This document shows, piece by piece, positions 38,583 through 49,997 of a stretch of DNA of 64,000 nucleotides. Every line of letters begins with the position of its first letter. Positions within the stretch are counted from its first letter, which is position 1. This DNA is from Svornostia abyssi (lineage in GTDB: Bacteria; Actinomycetota; Thermoleophilia; Solirubrobacterales; Solirubrobacteraceae), in assembly GCA_024666565.1 (NCBI GenBank), contig CP088295.1, positions 1,984,001 to 2,048,000 of the forward strand. Direction: 5' to 3'. Both the position numbers and the translations under genes were made by a program. The notes beneath the pieces were generated by a model that ran no database searches, was not told where the DNA came from, and worked only from the letters and a program-made list of their open reading frames with translations.

Positions 38583-41510
38583 TCAGCGCTTGGCGGGCTT
38601 GACCTTCAGCGTGAGCTTCGTCGGCAGCCCGGCTGTCGGCGTGGCCTGGACGTCGACGCGCACTACGCGGGCTCGGCGCAGCTTCGCGCCGCCGACGCGC
38701 ACGGCGCCGCGCTTGAGGTTGAGCGTGACCTTGCGGGCGCCCTTGCCCCCGAGCTCCAGCGTGAGGGTCCGCTTGCCGGCCTTCAGCGCCTTGCGCCCCC
38801 GTGCGGTCCCGCTGATCTTCGCCAGGCGGCGCGCGCGCTTGGTGTCGACGCGGAAGCCCTTCGGCAGCGTGACGCGCACGCGGCGCAGTGCGGTGTCTCC
38901 GGCCCGCGCGGTGACCTGCAGCAGCGGCTGACCGCCCCGCAGGCGACGCAGCCGCACGCTGACCTTCGCGCCGCCCGTCCCGGCGCGGCAGCCCTCCACG
39001 GCGGGGTCGACCGTGCCGGTGCGCTTCGCGCCGGAGTGTGCGCGCAGGTCGGTTCCGACGGTCGGCGCCGCGCCGGTGCACAGGTCGCGGGCGGAGGCGA
39101 TCGCACCGCGCAGGCCGCCTGCGAGGTCGAGGCGGAACAGTTCGAGGGGGGACGTCCGGGATTCCGGCGAACGTCACGAGCGAGCGGCCCTTGGAGAAGC
39201 TCACCGCACCGCGCATGTCGATGCGCGCCGCGCCGTCGAGGCGGACGAAGAGCTCAGGCAGCGGCGAGCCGGGGACCGTGACGAGGTGGACGGTGCCGCG
39301 CAGCTCGTCGGGGAGCGCGGGGGTGGTGGCCGCCGCCTCGCCGATCTTCGAGGACGCCGGGCAGGCACCGGCCTGCGCCTTGGCGAGCGGGCAGGCGGTG
39401 CCCAGGCGCTCGGAGTCCGGGGCGAGGCCCTCGGGGAGGAGGAGGGCGACGTGCTGCGTGTTCGCCTGCCCGGCGGGGGAGCCTGAGCTCCGCGGCGATG
39501 GTGGGATGCCCGTTCTTCTTCGTCTCGCCCGAGAGCGCCATGCGCATCCGCGGCGCGTAGCCGAGCTTGTCGCAGCCGGTCACGGCGAACGGGGCGGACG
39601 CGCTCGCGGTGCCGCCGAGGTCGCTGGTGAACGTCGCGGCGAGCGGACGGGGACCGCAGCCCGTGGGGTTGAGGAGGAAGCCGTCGCGGTCGATCCGCAG
39701 GTCGATCGCCCGCAGGTCGAGCGGAATGCCCTGGACGCGCCGCGGGATGTCCCCGGCGACGACGTCGATCCCCGCGCCGCCTTCACGCAGGCGCAGCTCC
39801 ATGGGGACGGCGATCCGGCCCAGGTCGAGCGGGCCGACCTTCGCGTCGACGGTCAGGACGAGCCCGGCGAGCCCGCCGTCGGCCGGCGGTGTGAGGTAGA
39901 GGTCACCGGTGAGGCCGAGCGGTGCGGGGCCGGCACCGACCGAGGCGGTCGCGCTGCCCACGCGGGTGGCCGCCGGGCACGCTGCGGCGCGCGCGTCGGC
40001 GAGCGGGCACTGGGGCACGCCGGTGAGCTTGCCCATGAGCCCGTCGGGCAGCGAGATCCGCGCGCCGGCGAGCCGCGCGTCGCCGTCGGGGCGGGTGATC
40101 GTCGCCTGCAGCGCGGTCGTGGCGCCGGCCTGGGCCGGGGTGGCGGTGATGCCGACGCCCGGGGTGAAGCGCGCGGGGTCGCCGCAGCCGTCGATGCGCA
40201 GCGTCGCCCCGGGGGAGACGGCGGCCGTGCCGCTCCACGGCGTCAGCGAGGTGCCGAGGGTCGACTGCCCGCACGCCCGGGGCGTGCGCAGGATGCCGTG
40301 CTGGCCGCCGCGCAGGCGCATCGTCATCGAGCGGAACGGGACCTGGGGGATGCCGTCGAGCTGCGCGGTCACCCGGCCGGTCGCGGGATCGGCGGTGACG
40401 CTGCCGGTGAGCTTCACGCGGACGTCGTCGGCCGCGGCGCTGCGCTGCGCGACGATGAAGAGGCGCATGAGGTTCCCGGGCGTTGCCGTGCCCAGGAACA
40501 CGCTGCCGCTCAGCGTGCCGAGCTGCGCGTTGTCGATCGTGATGTCGCCCACCGCGGAGGCCGCGGGGCACGCGGGCACGGCTGAACTCGCGACCGCGAA
40601 CTCCGCGTCCGCGCACGCGGACAGCCCAGCCGACGCCGCGGCCGGGTTGATCTCCATGCCCTCCGGCAGCGCGATCGTCGCGCTGCGCAGGTGCGACTGC
40701 ACGCGCGGGGTGGCCGTCGCGGGGAACGCGAGCGTGAGGCTGGTCTGCGTGGGCGCGTCGGGCACCGCCGGGTCCACGGCGACGGACGCGGTCGGCGCGA
40801 ACGGGACGGCCGCGCAGTTCGTGGGCGTGTACGACTTCGTCGCGGACTGCACCGGCCCGGCGTAGGACGTGACCTCCACGCGCGTCGTGGCCGGGCTGCA
40901 CGTGGTGGGCGCGCTGATGAACGGCAGGCCGCCGCTCGTGGCGCCGAGCAGCTTCATCTCCAGGTCCTTCATGCGGATGTCGAGCGTGCCGAAGATCGGG
41001 ACGCCCGTGGCCTGGCGCGGCAGGTCGTCGAGGGTCGCGCGCAGGCCGTAGTCGTCGCTGCGCACCCGGACCGAGGCCTGGAGCTTGATCTTGTCGGCGA
41101 TGCCGGGGCGCAGCACGACGCCCATCCGTGCCGCTTCGGTGCCCTGGGCGGCCATGGCGTAGACGTCGCCGCTGATGTCGAGGCTGATGATCGCGTCCAC
41201 CGTGGCCCCGGTGGTGCCGATCTTCGTGCTGGTCGGGCAGCTGTCGGCGTTGAGCTGGCTGGCCGTGCACTTCGGGACGGCGTGGACGTCGCCGAGCATG
41301 CCCGCGGGGGAGGTCGAAGACGATGCGCTTCGCGTCGTCGCTCGTCGGGCTCGCCGTCAGATTGAACGCGACGGTGAAGTCCGGGCGCGTTGCCGCGCCG
41401 GTGTTCGACGCGGTGGTGGCGAGGCTCGTCGGGGTGATCGTCGCCTGCGCGGCGGCAGGCGTCACCAGGACGGCGAGCAGGCAGAACGCGGTGACGGTCC
41501 AGCCGCGCAC
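38583..41510 (-). CDS. secreted four-module repeat protein (three frameshifts)
   Basis: About 974 residues after repair. A GTG start gives a signal peptide (MRGWTVTAFCLLAVLVTPAA). Four modules of about 200 residues follow; each has a DLPAG/LPEG turn, a Cys pair ending CPxxSxIG, and a beta-rich body. Modules 1 and 3 are of one type (LRP, GIPxxL, FxxNPTxC), 2 and 4 of another (GTLSGSVFLG, QVPF, RTPRAC). The Lys/Arg-rich C-terminal domain (last about 140 residues) is shared with the next gene upstream. Frame breaks: 41306-41310, 39475-39479 and 39146-39151, all G runs. No LPXTG or transmembrane tail. It follows the giant gene by seven bases: one operon. Probably a surface or matrix protein. Confidence 0.8.
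39100..41450 (-). repeat. four alternating protein modules (A-B-A-B)
   Basis: The CPxxSxIG motif recurs near 41225, 40560, 39970 and 39355, that is every 600-660 bases. The modules alternate between two types. They are diverged at DNA level, so this is an old protein-level repeat. Confidence 0.75.
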
Positions 41511-41517
41511 GGCGCCC

Positions 41518-44500
41518 CTACTTCTTCGCGACCCGGACGGTCACCTGCTGCGTGCGGGCGGCGCCCGACACCGGGGTGAGCTTGACCTTGATCTTCAGCT
41601 GCTTGCTCTTGCGCGTCTTGCCCTTGGCCTTGAGCGCGCCCTTGCGCAGCGTCATCGTCGCGGTCCGCGCGCCCGTGGACGGAAGCTTCAGCGTGAAGGT
41701 CTGCGCCTTCCACGTCATGGCCTTCTTGGTGAGCTTCAGCCGGCCGCCCTTCGGCGTCTGGGCCTGGAGGCCGAGCTTCTTGGCCGCGGTCTTGCGGTCG
41801 ACGCTCAGGCCCTTCGGCAGGGTGACGATCACCGAGCGCAGCGCGGTCGCGCCGCCCTTCGCCGTCACCTTCAGCGTGGGCTTGCCGCTCTTGACACCCG
41901 CGAGGCGCACGGTGGCCGACGGCTGTCCGGAGCTCGTGTCGGCGCTCGCGCAGCCCGACGACGGCGGTGTCGTCTGCAGGGTCTTCGACGCGCCGGTGTG
42001 GGCGGCGATGACCGAGGTGATGGTCGGGGCGTCGCAGATGTCGTCGCTGGCGATCAGCGCGCCCTTGGCGCCGCCGTTCAGGCTGAGTTCGAAGGCGGAG
42101 AGCGGGACGTCCGGGATCCCGTCGAACGTGGTGACGAGCCGGTTGCCGGCGCCGAGGCTCACGGCGCCCATGAGGTCGACGTTGACCAGGCCGCGCAGGC
42201 GGACCCCGAGGTCGGGGAGCGCCGAGCCGGCCTTCTTGACGAGCGTCACCGGGCCGCTCAGCTCGCCCGAGATCGCGGGGCTCGTGGCCTTTGCGGTGCC
42301 GACGACCGCGCCGGCCGGGCAGGCGTTCGCGTCATAGGCATCGCGGGCGCACATCGCGCTGAGCGCGGCGATGTCCGCGCCGATGCCCGCGGGCAGCGTG
42401 AGGGTCACCTTGCGGACGTTCGCGTGGCCGGCGGGGACGGTGAGGCTCGCCTTCACGCCGGGCTTGCTGTCCTTCTTCACGCCGCCGGTGAGGTCGACGT
42501 CCATCTTCGGGGCGAACGGGACGCCGGCGCACCCGGTGGTGGTCAGCGACGAGCCCGCGCTTGCCGACGTGCCGAGATCGGAGCTGAAGGCGGCGCTCGC
42601 GCTCTTCGCGCCGCAGCTCGAGGCGTTGAACAGGAAGCCGCCGCGGTCGATCTTCAGCGTGATGCTCTGGAGCGTCAGCGGGACCCCCTGCAGGCGGGTC
42701 GGCAGGTCCTCCGAGGTGATGTCGATGCCGCCGGCGTTGGCGCGCACCGAGACCTTCATCATCACGACGGCGCGGCCGAGGTCGATCGGGCCCGCCTTCG
42801 CCTGGACGACCACGGCGAGGCCGGCGATCGCGCCGTCATAGCCGTCGGTGAAGTAGACGTCGCCGGGGAGGGCGATTGTGCTCGCGCCGCTGCCGCTCAC
42901 CGTGGTCGCCGAGCCGACGCGCGAGGACGCCGGGCAGTCACCGGTGCGGGCCGCGCCGAGGCTGCAGCGCGGGATCGCGTCCAGGCGGCCGAGGAGGCCG
43001 TCGGGCAGCGACACGGCGACGCGTGAGAGGCGCGCGTCGCCGTCGGGGCGCGCGATGACGGTGGTCAGTGCGGTGTCCGCGGCGGCCTGCGTCGGGCTGT
43101 TCGACAGCTCGATGGCGGGCCGGAACCGGCCGGGGTCGTGGCAGCCCGCGTTCAGAGCGAGGTTCGCGCTCGGCGCCACGCCGCCGCCACCGCCGTACGG
43201 CGTGAGGCTGCTGTTGGCGGCGAACGTGCCGCAGGACCGCGGGGTGCTGAGCACCGCCCGCTCGCCGCCCGGCGAGGTCGAGCTTGAACTGCGAGAACGG
43301 GGTCTGCGGCAGATTCGAGAACGTCGTCGTGATCTGGCCGGTGGACGGGTCGACGTCGACGTCGCCGACGAGCTTGATCCGCACGCCGTCACCGGCGCCG
43401 GCCTGGGCCACGACGAACATGCGCATCAGCTTGCCCGCGGGCGGATCGCCGAAGAACACGCTGCCGGTGAGCGTGCCGATGAGCGGCGACGTCACCGTGG
43501 CGGTGCCGATCTGCGACGCGGCCGGGCAGCCCGCCGGAAGCGACGAGCCGGCGTTGAACTGCGCGGCCGAGCAGCCGGCGAGGCCGTCACCGGCGCCCGG
43601 GTTGACCTCGACGCCCTGCGGCAGGCGGACCGTGACGTCCTTGACCTGCGCCTGGCCGGACGGCGGCAGGTTCACCGCGAGGCTCATCGCGGCAGCCGTG
43701 TCCGAGGCGGCCGGGGACGCGCTGACGCTCAGCGTCGGTGTGAAGCTCAGCGACGCGCAGCCGGTCGCCTGGTACGGCGTGTTCGCGGTCTGCGTGGAGC
43801 CCTGGTCACTCGTCAGGATCGTGGAGATCGCGGTGGCGTCGCACAGCGACCGGTTCGTGAGGAACCCGGCCTTGTTGATGTCCATCGTGATCTGGCGCAG
43901 CAGGAGGGGGGACGCCCTTGAGGTAGACCGGGACGTCACCTTCGATCGTCAGCCCCGCGTCGTCGGGCCGCATCACGATCTTCAGCTGCACGACGGCCTT
44001 GCCGAGGTCCACCGGGCCGACCTGCGCGTCGACGACGAGCGCGAGGCCCGCGACCGCACCGGACGGCGGCGCCGTGAGGTAGGCCTTGCCGCTGAGGTTG
44101 ACGGTCGAGCCGCTGTCGCCGGTCTGGGTGGACACCGTGCCGACCTCGCTCGAGCTCCCGCAGGCGCCGGCGGCCGCGGTCGTCAGCGGGCACTGGTCGG
44201 CGATCGTCAGGTTGCCCAGCAGGCCGGGCGGCATGACGACCTTGACCTTCGAGATGCGCGCGTCGCCGTTGGGGCGGGTGATCGAGGTGGAGAGGTTGGT
44301 GGTCGCGGCGGCGGCCTGCGAGGAGACGCTCGTCGAGATCGTGGGCGTGAAGCGCGCCGGGTCGCAGTTCGAGCCGGTGACGTTCAGCGTGGTGCTCGGC
44401 GTCTTGTTCGCCATGCCCGCGTGGGCGGAGAGGGTGGACGTCAGGCTCGGTGCGCCGCAGCTGTGCGGGGTGCGCAGGACCGCGCCGCTGCCGCCCGTGA

Positions 44501-47108
44501 AGCTCATCGTCATCTGCGTGAACTGGATGGCCGGCAGGCTGGTGAACGTCGTCGTCAGGCGGCCCGTGTTCGGGTCGAGGTTCACGTCTCCGGCGAACTT
44601 CAGGCGGATCGCGTCGGTGCCGCTGCCGGCCTGGGCCATGACGAAGAGCCGCAGCACCTGACTGCTGTTGGCGGGCTGGCCGAAGTACGCGTAGCCGGTG
44701 AGCGTGCCGACGCTCGGCGTCGCGATGCTGACCGTCGCGATGCGCGAGGTGGTCGGGCACGTGTCCGGTGCCGTCGACGACACGGAGAACTGCGCGGCCG
44801 AGCAGTAGGCGAGGCTCGTGGCGGAGAACGGGTTCAGCTCGACGCCCGTCGGCAGGTTGAGCGTGAGGTCCTTCACCGCGGACTGGCCGGACGGGATCGA
44901 GACGCCGACGGTCATCGCCGACGCGGTGTCCGCGGTCGCGTTCACGGCCGGGGTCAGCGAGGTCGACGGGTTGACCGCGACCGTGGGGGCGAAGCCGATA
45001 GAGCTGCAGCCGGTCGGCTGGTAGGCGGCCGTCGGCGTCAGGTTCGAGGACTGGTCGCTGATGAGCGCGGCGCTGACGGTCTTCGCAGCGCAGCTCGTGC
45101 TGTTGATCATGAACGGCACGGCGGTGTTGCCCGCGGTCCGGTCGATCGTCAGCTTGATCTCGCGCAGCAGCAGCGGGATGCCCTGCAGGCGGGTCGGGAT
45201 GGTGTCGGCGACGATGTTCAGGCCGTAGTCGCTCGGGCGCAGCTGGATCTTCATCGGCACGATGACGTTGCCGAGGTTCACCGGGCCGACGACCGCGGGC
45301 ACCTTCATCGACAGGCCGGCGATCGCGCCGGCGGGCGCGTCCGTCAGGTAGAGCTGGCCGTTGAGCGTGGCCTGCGAGGACGTGCTGTCGCCCGACTGCG
45401 TCTGGACCGTGCCGATCTGCGAGCTGGTCGGGCAGGTGCCCGCGTTCGCGTTCGCGGTCGAGCAGGGCGTGACGCTCGCGAGCTTGCCGACGAGTCCGGC
45501 AGGCATCGAGACGTTCGCGCTGGTGAAGCGCGCGTCGCCCTGCGGCCGGGTCATCGTGAGCGTGAGGTTCGTGCCGGCGCCTGCGGTCGTGACCGAGGGG
45601 GTCTGCGTGACGGTCGGGGCGAAGCGGCTGGCGGGGTGGCAGTCGCCGGTGACGGAGAGCGCGGCCGACGGCGTCGCGGCGCTGCCGCCGTACGGCGTCA
45701 CCGTCGACGTCAGCTGGTGCGCGCTCGTGCTGCACGACCGCGGGGTGCGCAGCATGGCGGTGTTCCCGCCGTTGAACGTCATCTTGAAGTTGGAGAACGC
45801 GGTCTGGGGGAGGTCGTCGAACGTGGCCGTGATCTGCCCGGTGGTGGCGTCGACGGCGATGTCGCCGACCAGCTTGATGCGGATCCCGTTCTGCGCGACG
45901 GCGATGAACAGCCGCACGAGCGGGCTGCCGCCGTCGGGCTGGCCGAAGTAGACGTTGCCGCTGAGCGTCCCGATGATCGGCGACGTGATGCTCGCCGTGC
46001 CGATGACCGACGTGTTGCCCGTCGTCTTCGGGCAGGTGTCGGCGGCGCTCGAGGTCGCCGCGAACTGCGCGTCGGAGCACTGGGTGATCGCGGCGGCGCC
46101 GGGCGGGTTGAACTCCACGCCCTGGGGCAGCACGACCTCGACCTTCTTGGCGTGCGCCTTGACGCGCCCGCCGTTGCCGCTGTTCGCGGCGCGGTTCATC
46201 GGGTCGTCGTAGTTGACGTCCACCGTCATCGCCGTGCCCTTGTCCTGGTCGGGCGTGGCGGCGGAGATCTGCGTGGTCGGCGCGTGCGTCAGGCCGGCGC
46301 AGTCCGTCGGCGCGGCGAGGGTGGCGCTGCGGCTGCCGGTCCCGCCGGACTTCGGCACGACCGTCAGGGCCATGGAGCGACTCGCGCAGGCCGTCGGGTT
46401 CGACATGAAGCGCTTGCCGTTGCTCAGCTGGCCGAACATGGTCATGGTCACCTGGTTGACGGTGAACACGACGGTGCCCATGTTGCTGGACCCGCTGTTG
46501 GGCATGTTCGGGATGCGGGCGCGCAGGCCGCCCTGGTCGGCGCCGCCGCCGGACGCGTCGCGCAGCGTCACGCTGCCGCGCAGGAGCATCGGCGCGGTGT
46601 TGATCGTGATGAAGAGGACGGTGGCCGACGCGGGGCGCAGCACGATGCCGAGCTTCATGGCCTCGTCGCTCGCCGTCGCAGGCAGCCGGTAGATGTCGCC
46701 GGTGGCGCCGACGTTGAGGTCGATGATGCTGAGCGCGGCGAGGCTGGCGACGGTGCCGGCGCTGATCGTGCCGATCTTCGACGCGGCGGGGCAGGCGTTC
46801 GGATTGCTGGTCAGCGCCTGGAACGCGCTGGGGGTGTCGGCGCAGGTCGCGGCGTTGTCGAGGTCCGCCATGACGCCGGCCGGGAGGTCGTACGTCATGG
46901 TGTCGGGGTCGCCGCTGCTCATGTTCGCGGAGACCGTCACGTTCGAGCGCTCGCCGGCGGCGCTGTTGCCGAGGCTCACCGACAGGGAGCCGACGCTGAT
47001 CGCGTGCGCGGGTGGTGCGAGCACGAGTCCGAGCAGGAGCAAGCCTGCGAGGACGCATCCCCGGGTCGCCGCGCGCAGGCGGACGAACGTGTGTGTGACC
47101 CCATCCAT
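41518..47108 (-). CDS. giant secreted eight-module repeat protein (two frameshifts)
   Basis: About 1862 residues after repair. MDGVTHTFVRLRAATRGCV plus a hydrophobic core to PPAHA is a signal peptide. Eight modules of about 205 residues alternate strictly between the two types seen in the next gene: type 1 (YLTxxP, VGPVxLG, LRPxDxGL, LQGIPLLL, FxxNxTSC) and type 2 (GTLxGxxYFGxP, RLFxxAQ, GDVxxDPxTG, LPQxxF, LRTPxSC). Each has conserved Cys pairs that could be disulfides. A basic domain rich in Lys ends the protein. Breaks at 43906-43911 and 43268-43270 are each repaired by one base. AGGGGG lies nine bases before ATG 47108. No anchor is visible; the basic tail may bind anionic wall polymer. 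Confidence 0.83.
42000..47000 (-). repeat. eight alternating protein modules (A-B) x 4
   Basis: CPxxSxIG-type motifs occur near 46780, 46030, 45425, 44750, 44150, 43515, 42922 and 42310, spaced mostly 600-680 bases. Types alternate without exception. Compared with the downstream gene the number of pairs is exactly doubled. Confidence 0.78.
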
Positions 47109-47261
47109 GTTCTGAAACCCCCTGGGCGCCCATCCGTGGACGCCTGACCTCCCCATCGGCGGGACAGGGTGCCCGACATGAGCGAATAACCGGATATCAA
47201 CGAATTGGCCATACGGGTAGAGTCGAGGCAGGAGTCACGAAGTCGGACTGGTCGGAGCAGC

Positions 47262-48056
47262 GTGCGCATCACCGTCTTGGGAAAGTCACCCGCCTGGCAG
47301 GACGCGGGCGGAGCGTGCAGTGGGTACCTCGTCGAGGAGGACGGCACGCAGGTCCTGCTGGATTGCGGCAACGGCGTCTTCAGCAAGTTGCGGCGCTACA
47401 CCGACTACGTCGACATCGACGCGGTGGTCGTCTCGCACATGCACGCCGACCACTTCCTCGATCTCGTCCCGTTCTCGTATGCGCTGATCTACGCGCCGCG
47501 CCAGCAGCCCGTGCCGGTCGACCGCTGGCCTGGGACCGACAACCCCGCGCGCCCGCGGCTGCTGCTGCCGCCCGGCGGCCGTGACGTCCTGCGCCGTGTG
47601 GTCGGGTCGTGGGGGAACGAGGACCTCGTCGAGCAGGCGTTCGTGATGGAGGAGTACGCCCCGTCCGACCAGTTCACGTTCGGCACGCTGCAGGTGCGCT
47701 TCCAGCCGGTGCCGCACTACCTGCCGACCAACGCGGTTGACGTCTCGTCGACGAACGGCGGCGGCCGCTTCACGTTCGGGGCCGACCACCGGCCGTCCGA
47801 GGAGCTCACCGCCTTCGCGAAGGGCACGGACCTCCTGATGCTCGAGGCGACCCTGCCGCGGCCCGAGCGCAACGGCGTGCGCGGGCACCTCACGCCGGGC
47901 GAGGCGGGCGAGCACGGCAACCTTGCGGAGGCCGGCAAGCTCGTGCTCACGCACATCTCCGACGAGATGGACGAGGAGTGGGCGTCGCAGGAGGCCGCAC
48001 GGGCGTTCGGCGGGCCCGTGCACGTCGCCCACGAGGGCGACATCTACGAGGTCTGA
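47262..48056 (+). CDS. MBL-fold metallo-hydrolase
   Basis: 264 residues. ITVLGKSPAWQDAGGACSGY opens the beta-lactamase-like fold; the zinc motif is HMHADH at about 70-75, with a further His in VPHYLP (about 155), Asp in FGADHRPSEE and His in LTHISDE near the end. The order and the GACSGYLV opening resemble RNase Z/phosphodiesterase-like members, but the substrate is unknown. GTG 47262 with GGAG just upstream is preferred to the longer frame from 47205. Divergent from the giant gene. Confidence 0.9.
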   Translation: MRITVLGKSPAWQDAGGACSGYLVEEDGTQVLLDCGNGVFSKLRRYTDYVDIDAVVVSHMHADHFLDLVPFSYALIYAPRQQPVPVDRWPGTDNPARPRLLLPPGGRDVLRRVVGSWGNEDLVEQAFVMEEYAPSDQFTFGTLQVRFQPVPHYLPTNAVDVSSTNGGGRFTFGADHRPSEELTAFAKGTDLLMLEATLPRPERNGVRGHLTPGEAGEHGNLAEAGKLVLTHISDEMDEEWASQEAARAFGGPVHVAHEGDIYEV

Positions 48057-48082
48057 CAAGCCGAACGCGTGACCGGTATAGG
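48053..48082 (+). promoter_or_regulatory. sigma-A-type promoter (CTGACA-N18-TATAGG)
   Basis: A good -35 (CTGACA, 48053-48058, overlapping the previous stop) and -10 (TATAGG, 48077-48082) separated by 18 bases, about 40 bases before the ATG at 48122. The clearest two-box promoter in the window. Confidence 0.65.
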
Positions 48083-48121
48083 ATGCTGGGTGACGCCAGC
48101 GAGCGACTTGAGGTGAGGTGC

Positions 48122-48580
48122 ATGGCAAAGAAGGCCAAGGGGGCCACCACTGCTGCAGATGCGGTGGCGGCGGCCCGGGAGAACCCCTACGTCCAGCGGT
48201 TCCTCGAGGACGAGGATCTCCGGGACAACATGAAGGTCGCGTTCGAATCAGGCCGCAGCGCGTACGCGCGCCTGACGAACGGGAAGCCCGCGCAGAAGGT
48301 GCTGTTCGACGACAAGCGCTTCCACAAGGACATCACGAAGGCCGCCGACGCCCTGAAGGACGCGGGCGAGGCCCTGAAGGACGGTCCGAAGAAGAAGCGC
48401 TCTGGTGGCATCGGCCGCCTGCTGCTCATCGCGATCCTGGGCACGATCATCGCCCTGGTCGTGAGCGAGGACCTGCGCAACAAGGTGCTCGATCTCCTGT
48501 TCGGCGCCGAGGAGGAGTTCGAGTACACCTCGACCACCACCCCGGCCCCCGCGCCGGAGCCCGCCGCCGCCGGCTCCTAG
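48122..48580 (+). CDS. single-pass membrane protein with cytoplasmic helical domain
   Basis: 152 residues. The N-terminal MAKKAKGATTAADAVAAARE and the following 80 residues are helical and charged (VQRFLEDEDLRDNMKVAFES, then KDITKAADALKDAGEALKDG). A membrane helix is at about 97-116 (IGRLLLIAILGTIIALVVSE), then an acidic and Thr/Pro/Ala tail. The topology suggests a small structural or stress-type protein; family not recognised. It has its own promoter and is closed by a perfect terminator. Confidence 0.8.
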   Translation: MAKKAKGATTAADAVAAARENPYVQRFLEDEDLRDNMKVAFESGRSAYARLTNGKPAQKVLFDDKRFHKDITKAADALKDAGEALKDGPKKKRSGGIGRLLLIAILGTIIALVVSEDLRNKVLDLLFGAEEEFEYTSTTTPAPAPEPAAAGS

Positions 48581-48608
48581 CCAGCGCCGACACTCACCGC
48601 GTGTACGG

Positions 48609-48633
48609 AAGGCGCCCCGAAACGGGGCGCCTT
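48609..48633 (+). terminator. intrinsic terminator
   Basis: Perfect 11-base arms (48609-48619, 48623-48633) around AAA, followed by a T-rich tract (CTGTCTTTCT). Textbook form. Confidence 0.92.
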
Positions 48634-48657
48634 CTGTCTTTCTGGCCAGCCAGCCAG

Positions 48658-48663
48658 TAATCT
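48658..48663 (+). promoter_or_regulatory. -10 box (TAATCT) of TetR gene, leaderless-type
   Basis: TAATCT ends ten bases before the ATG at 48674, directly after a terminator, with no Shine-Dalgarno between. Confidence 0.45.
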
Positions 48664-48673
48664 TCCGTGGCTC

Positions 48674-49294
48674 ATGGAGGCGCAGTCGAAACCGTCCCCG
48701 CCCGCGAAGGACCTCCCGGGGGAGAAGGCGGAGCGGATCATCGAGGCCATGCGCCAGTCGGTGGCCCGCCGCGGGGTCGCAGGCTCGACGTTCGATCACG
48801 TCGCGCGCGAGGCCGGGGTCTCACGCGGGCTGCTGCACTACTACTTCGGCACGAAGGAGCGGCTGCTCGTCGAGGTCGTCCGTCGCGAGGCCGACCTGCG
48901 GTTCGACGCGCTCGACCGGCAGCTCGCCGAGGCAACCGACGCCGACGCGTTCCTGCGGCTGCTGCAGACCAGCGTCGACGAGATGCTGCGCACAGACCCC
49001 ACGTACGTCACGTTGACGTTCGAGCTCTTCACCCTCGCGAACCGCAACGAGGAGGTCGCCGAGGGCTTCCGCGATCTCATGCAGCGCACGCGCAAGCACC
49101 TCGCCGACTCGCTGCGGGCCAAGGAGCAGGAGGGCGTCCTGCACCTCACCGTCGACCCGGAGTCCGTGGCCGACGTGCTCTTCAGTGTCGGGGACGGCCT
49201 CACGATGCGGGTGCTGGCCGAGCCCGACCGGGACTTCGGCCCCGCGATCTCCGCTGCGATCCGCAGTCTCCGCGGCCTGCTCGACGACGCGTAG
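48674..49294 (+). CDS. TetR family transcriptional regulator
   Basis: 206 residues. The DNA-binding HTH lies at about 18-64: RIIEAMRQSVARRGVAGSTF, then HVAREAGVSRGLLHYYFGTKERLL, the classic TetR recognition helix region. The C-terminal helices (75-206) form the ligand and dimer domain; ligand unknown. The LmeA-like gene begins ten bases after its stop, so the two are probably one transcript. Confidence 0.94.
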   Translation: MEAQSKPSPPAKDLPGEKAERIIEAMRQSVARRGVAGSTFDHVAREAGVSRGLLHYYFGTKERLLVEVVRREADLRFDALDRQLAEATDADAFLRLLQTSVDEMLRTDPTYVTLTFELFTLANRNEEVAEGFRDLMQRTRKHLADSLRAKEQEGVLHLTVDPESVADVLFSVGDGLTMRVLAEPDRDFGPAISAAIRSLRGLLDDA

Positions 49295-49304
49295 TCTTCA
49301 GCAG

Positions 49305-49997
49305 GTGCAGACCCGGTCTTCCGGCCGCGCCGCCCGCCCTGTCCTGATCGGGGCGGCGGGCCTCCTCGTCGCCGCGCTCGTCGCGTCGCAGTTCCTGCTC
49401 CCGGCGGTCACCGAGCGGCGGCTCGCCGACGAGCTCGAGCAGTTCGGGCCGCGCCCCGACGTGCAGGTGTCGGCGTTCCCCGCGGTGAAGCTGCTGTTCG
49501 GGCGGGCCGACCGGATCGAGATCGACGCGACCATCGCACGGGTCGAGACCTCGTCGCTGCTCGACGAGCTGAGCGACAGCGGCGACGTCGGCGAGCTGGA
49601 CACGCGGATCGGCGAGCTGCAGATCGGGCTGCTCCGGCTCTCCCAGGTGCACCTGACGAAGGACGGCGACGACGTCACCGCGGCGGCCACCATCACGCTG
49701 AGCGAGCTCCAGCAGGCGCTGCGCCAGCTCGCGAACCTGCGTGTGGTCCCGAACGCGGGCGAGGGCATCGTGTTCGAGGGGCAGGTCTCGGTGTTCGGCC
49801 GGACCCTCGGCGGCCGCGCGCGCGTGCGTGCCGACGGCGGCAAGCTCGTCGTCGGGCTGGAAGGCCTGCCGATCGGCAGCCTCACGCTCGTCGACGACGA
49901 GCGGGTGCGCGTGACCGACGTGGGCGCGCGCGAGGTGCCGGGCGGCTACCGGCTCTCGATCGAGGGCGTCCTCAGCCGAACAGCTTCGGGAGCTTGA
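49305..49997 (+). CDS. LmeA/DUF2993-like lipid-binding protein
   Basis: 230 residues from GTG 49305. A membrane anchor or signal at 11-32 (RPVLIGAAGLLVAALVASQF) is followed by VTERRLADELEQFGPRPDVQVSAFPAVKLLFG, typical of DUF2993, whose mycobacterial member LmeA takes part in lipoglycan elongation. The rest is beta-rich without cysteines. Likely periplasmic and membrane-bound. The last 26 bases overlap the end of the convergent R2-SCP2 gene. Confidence 0.85.
   Translation: MQTRSSGRAARPVLIGAAGLLVAALVASQFLLPAVTERRLADELEQFGPRPDVQVSAFPAVKLLFGRADRIEIDATIARVETSSLLDELSDSGDVGELDTRIGELQIGLLRLSQVHLTKDGDDVTAAATITLSELQQALRQLANLRVVPNAGEGIVFEGQVSVFGRTLGGRARVRADGGKLVVGLEGLPIGSLTLVDDERVRVTDVGAREVPGGYRLSIEGVLSRTASGA

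Noticed and set aside
43284-47147. plus-strand frame of 1287 codons opposite the giant gene
   Set aside because: Product is Arg/Gly/Asp-rich low complexity with no signal or domain, while the minus strand encodes a clear repeat protein.
47109-47156. earlier ATG (47156) for the giant gene
   Set aside because: The signal peptide fits ATG 47108, which is preceded by AGGGGG at good spacing; the longer start adds a non-signal-like stretch.
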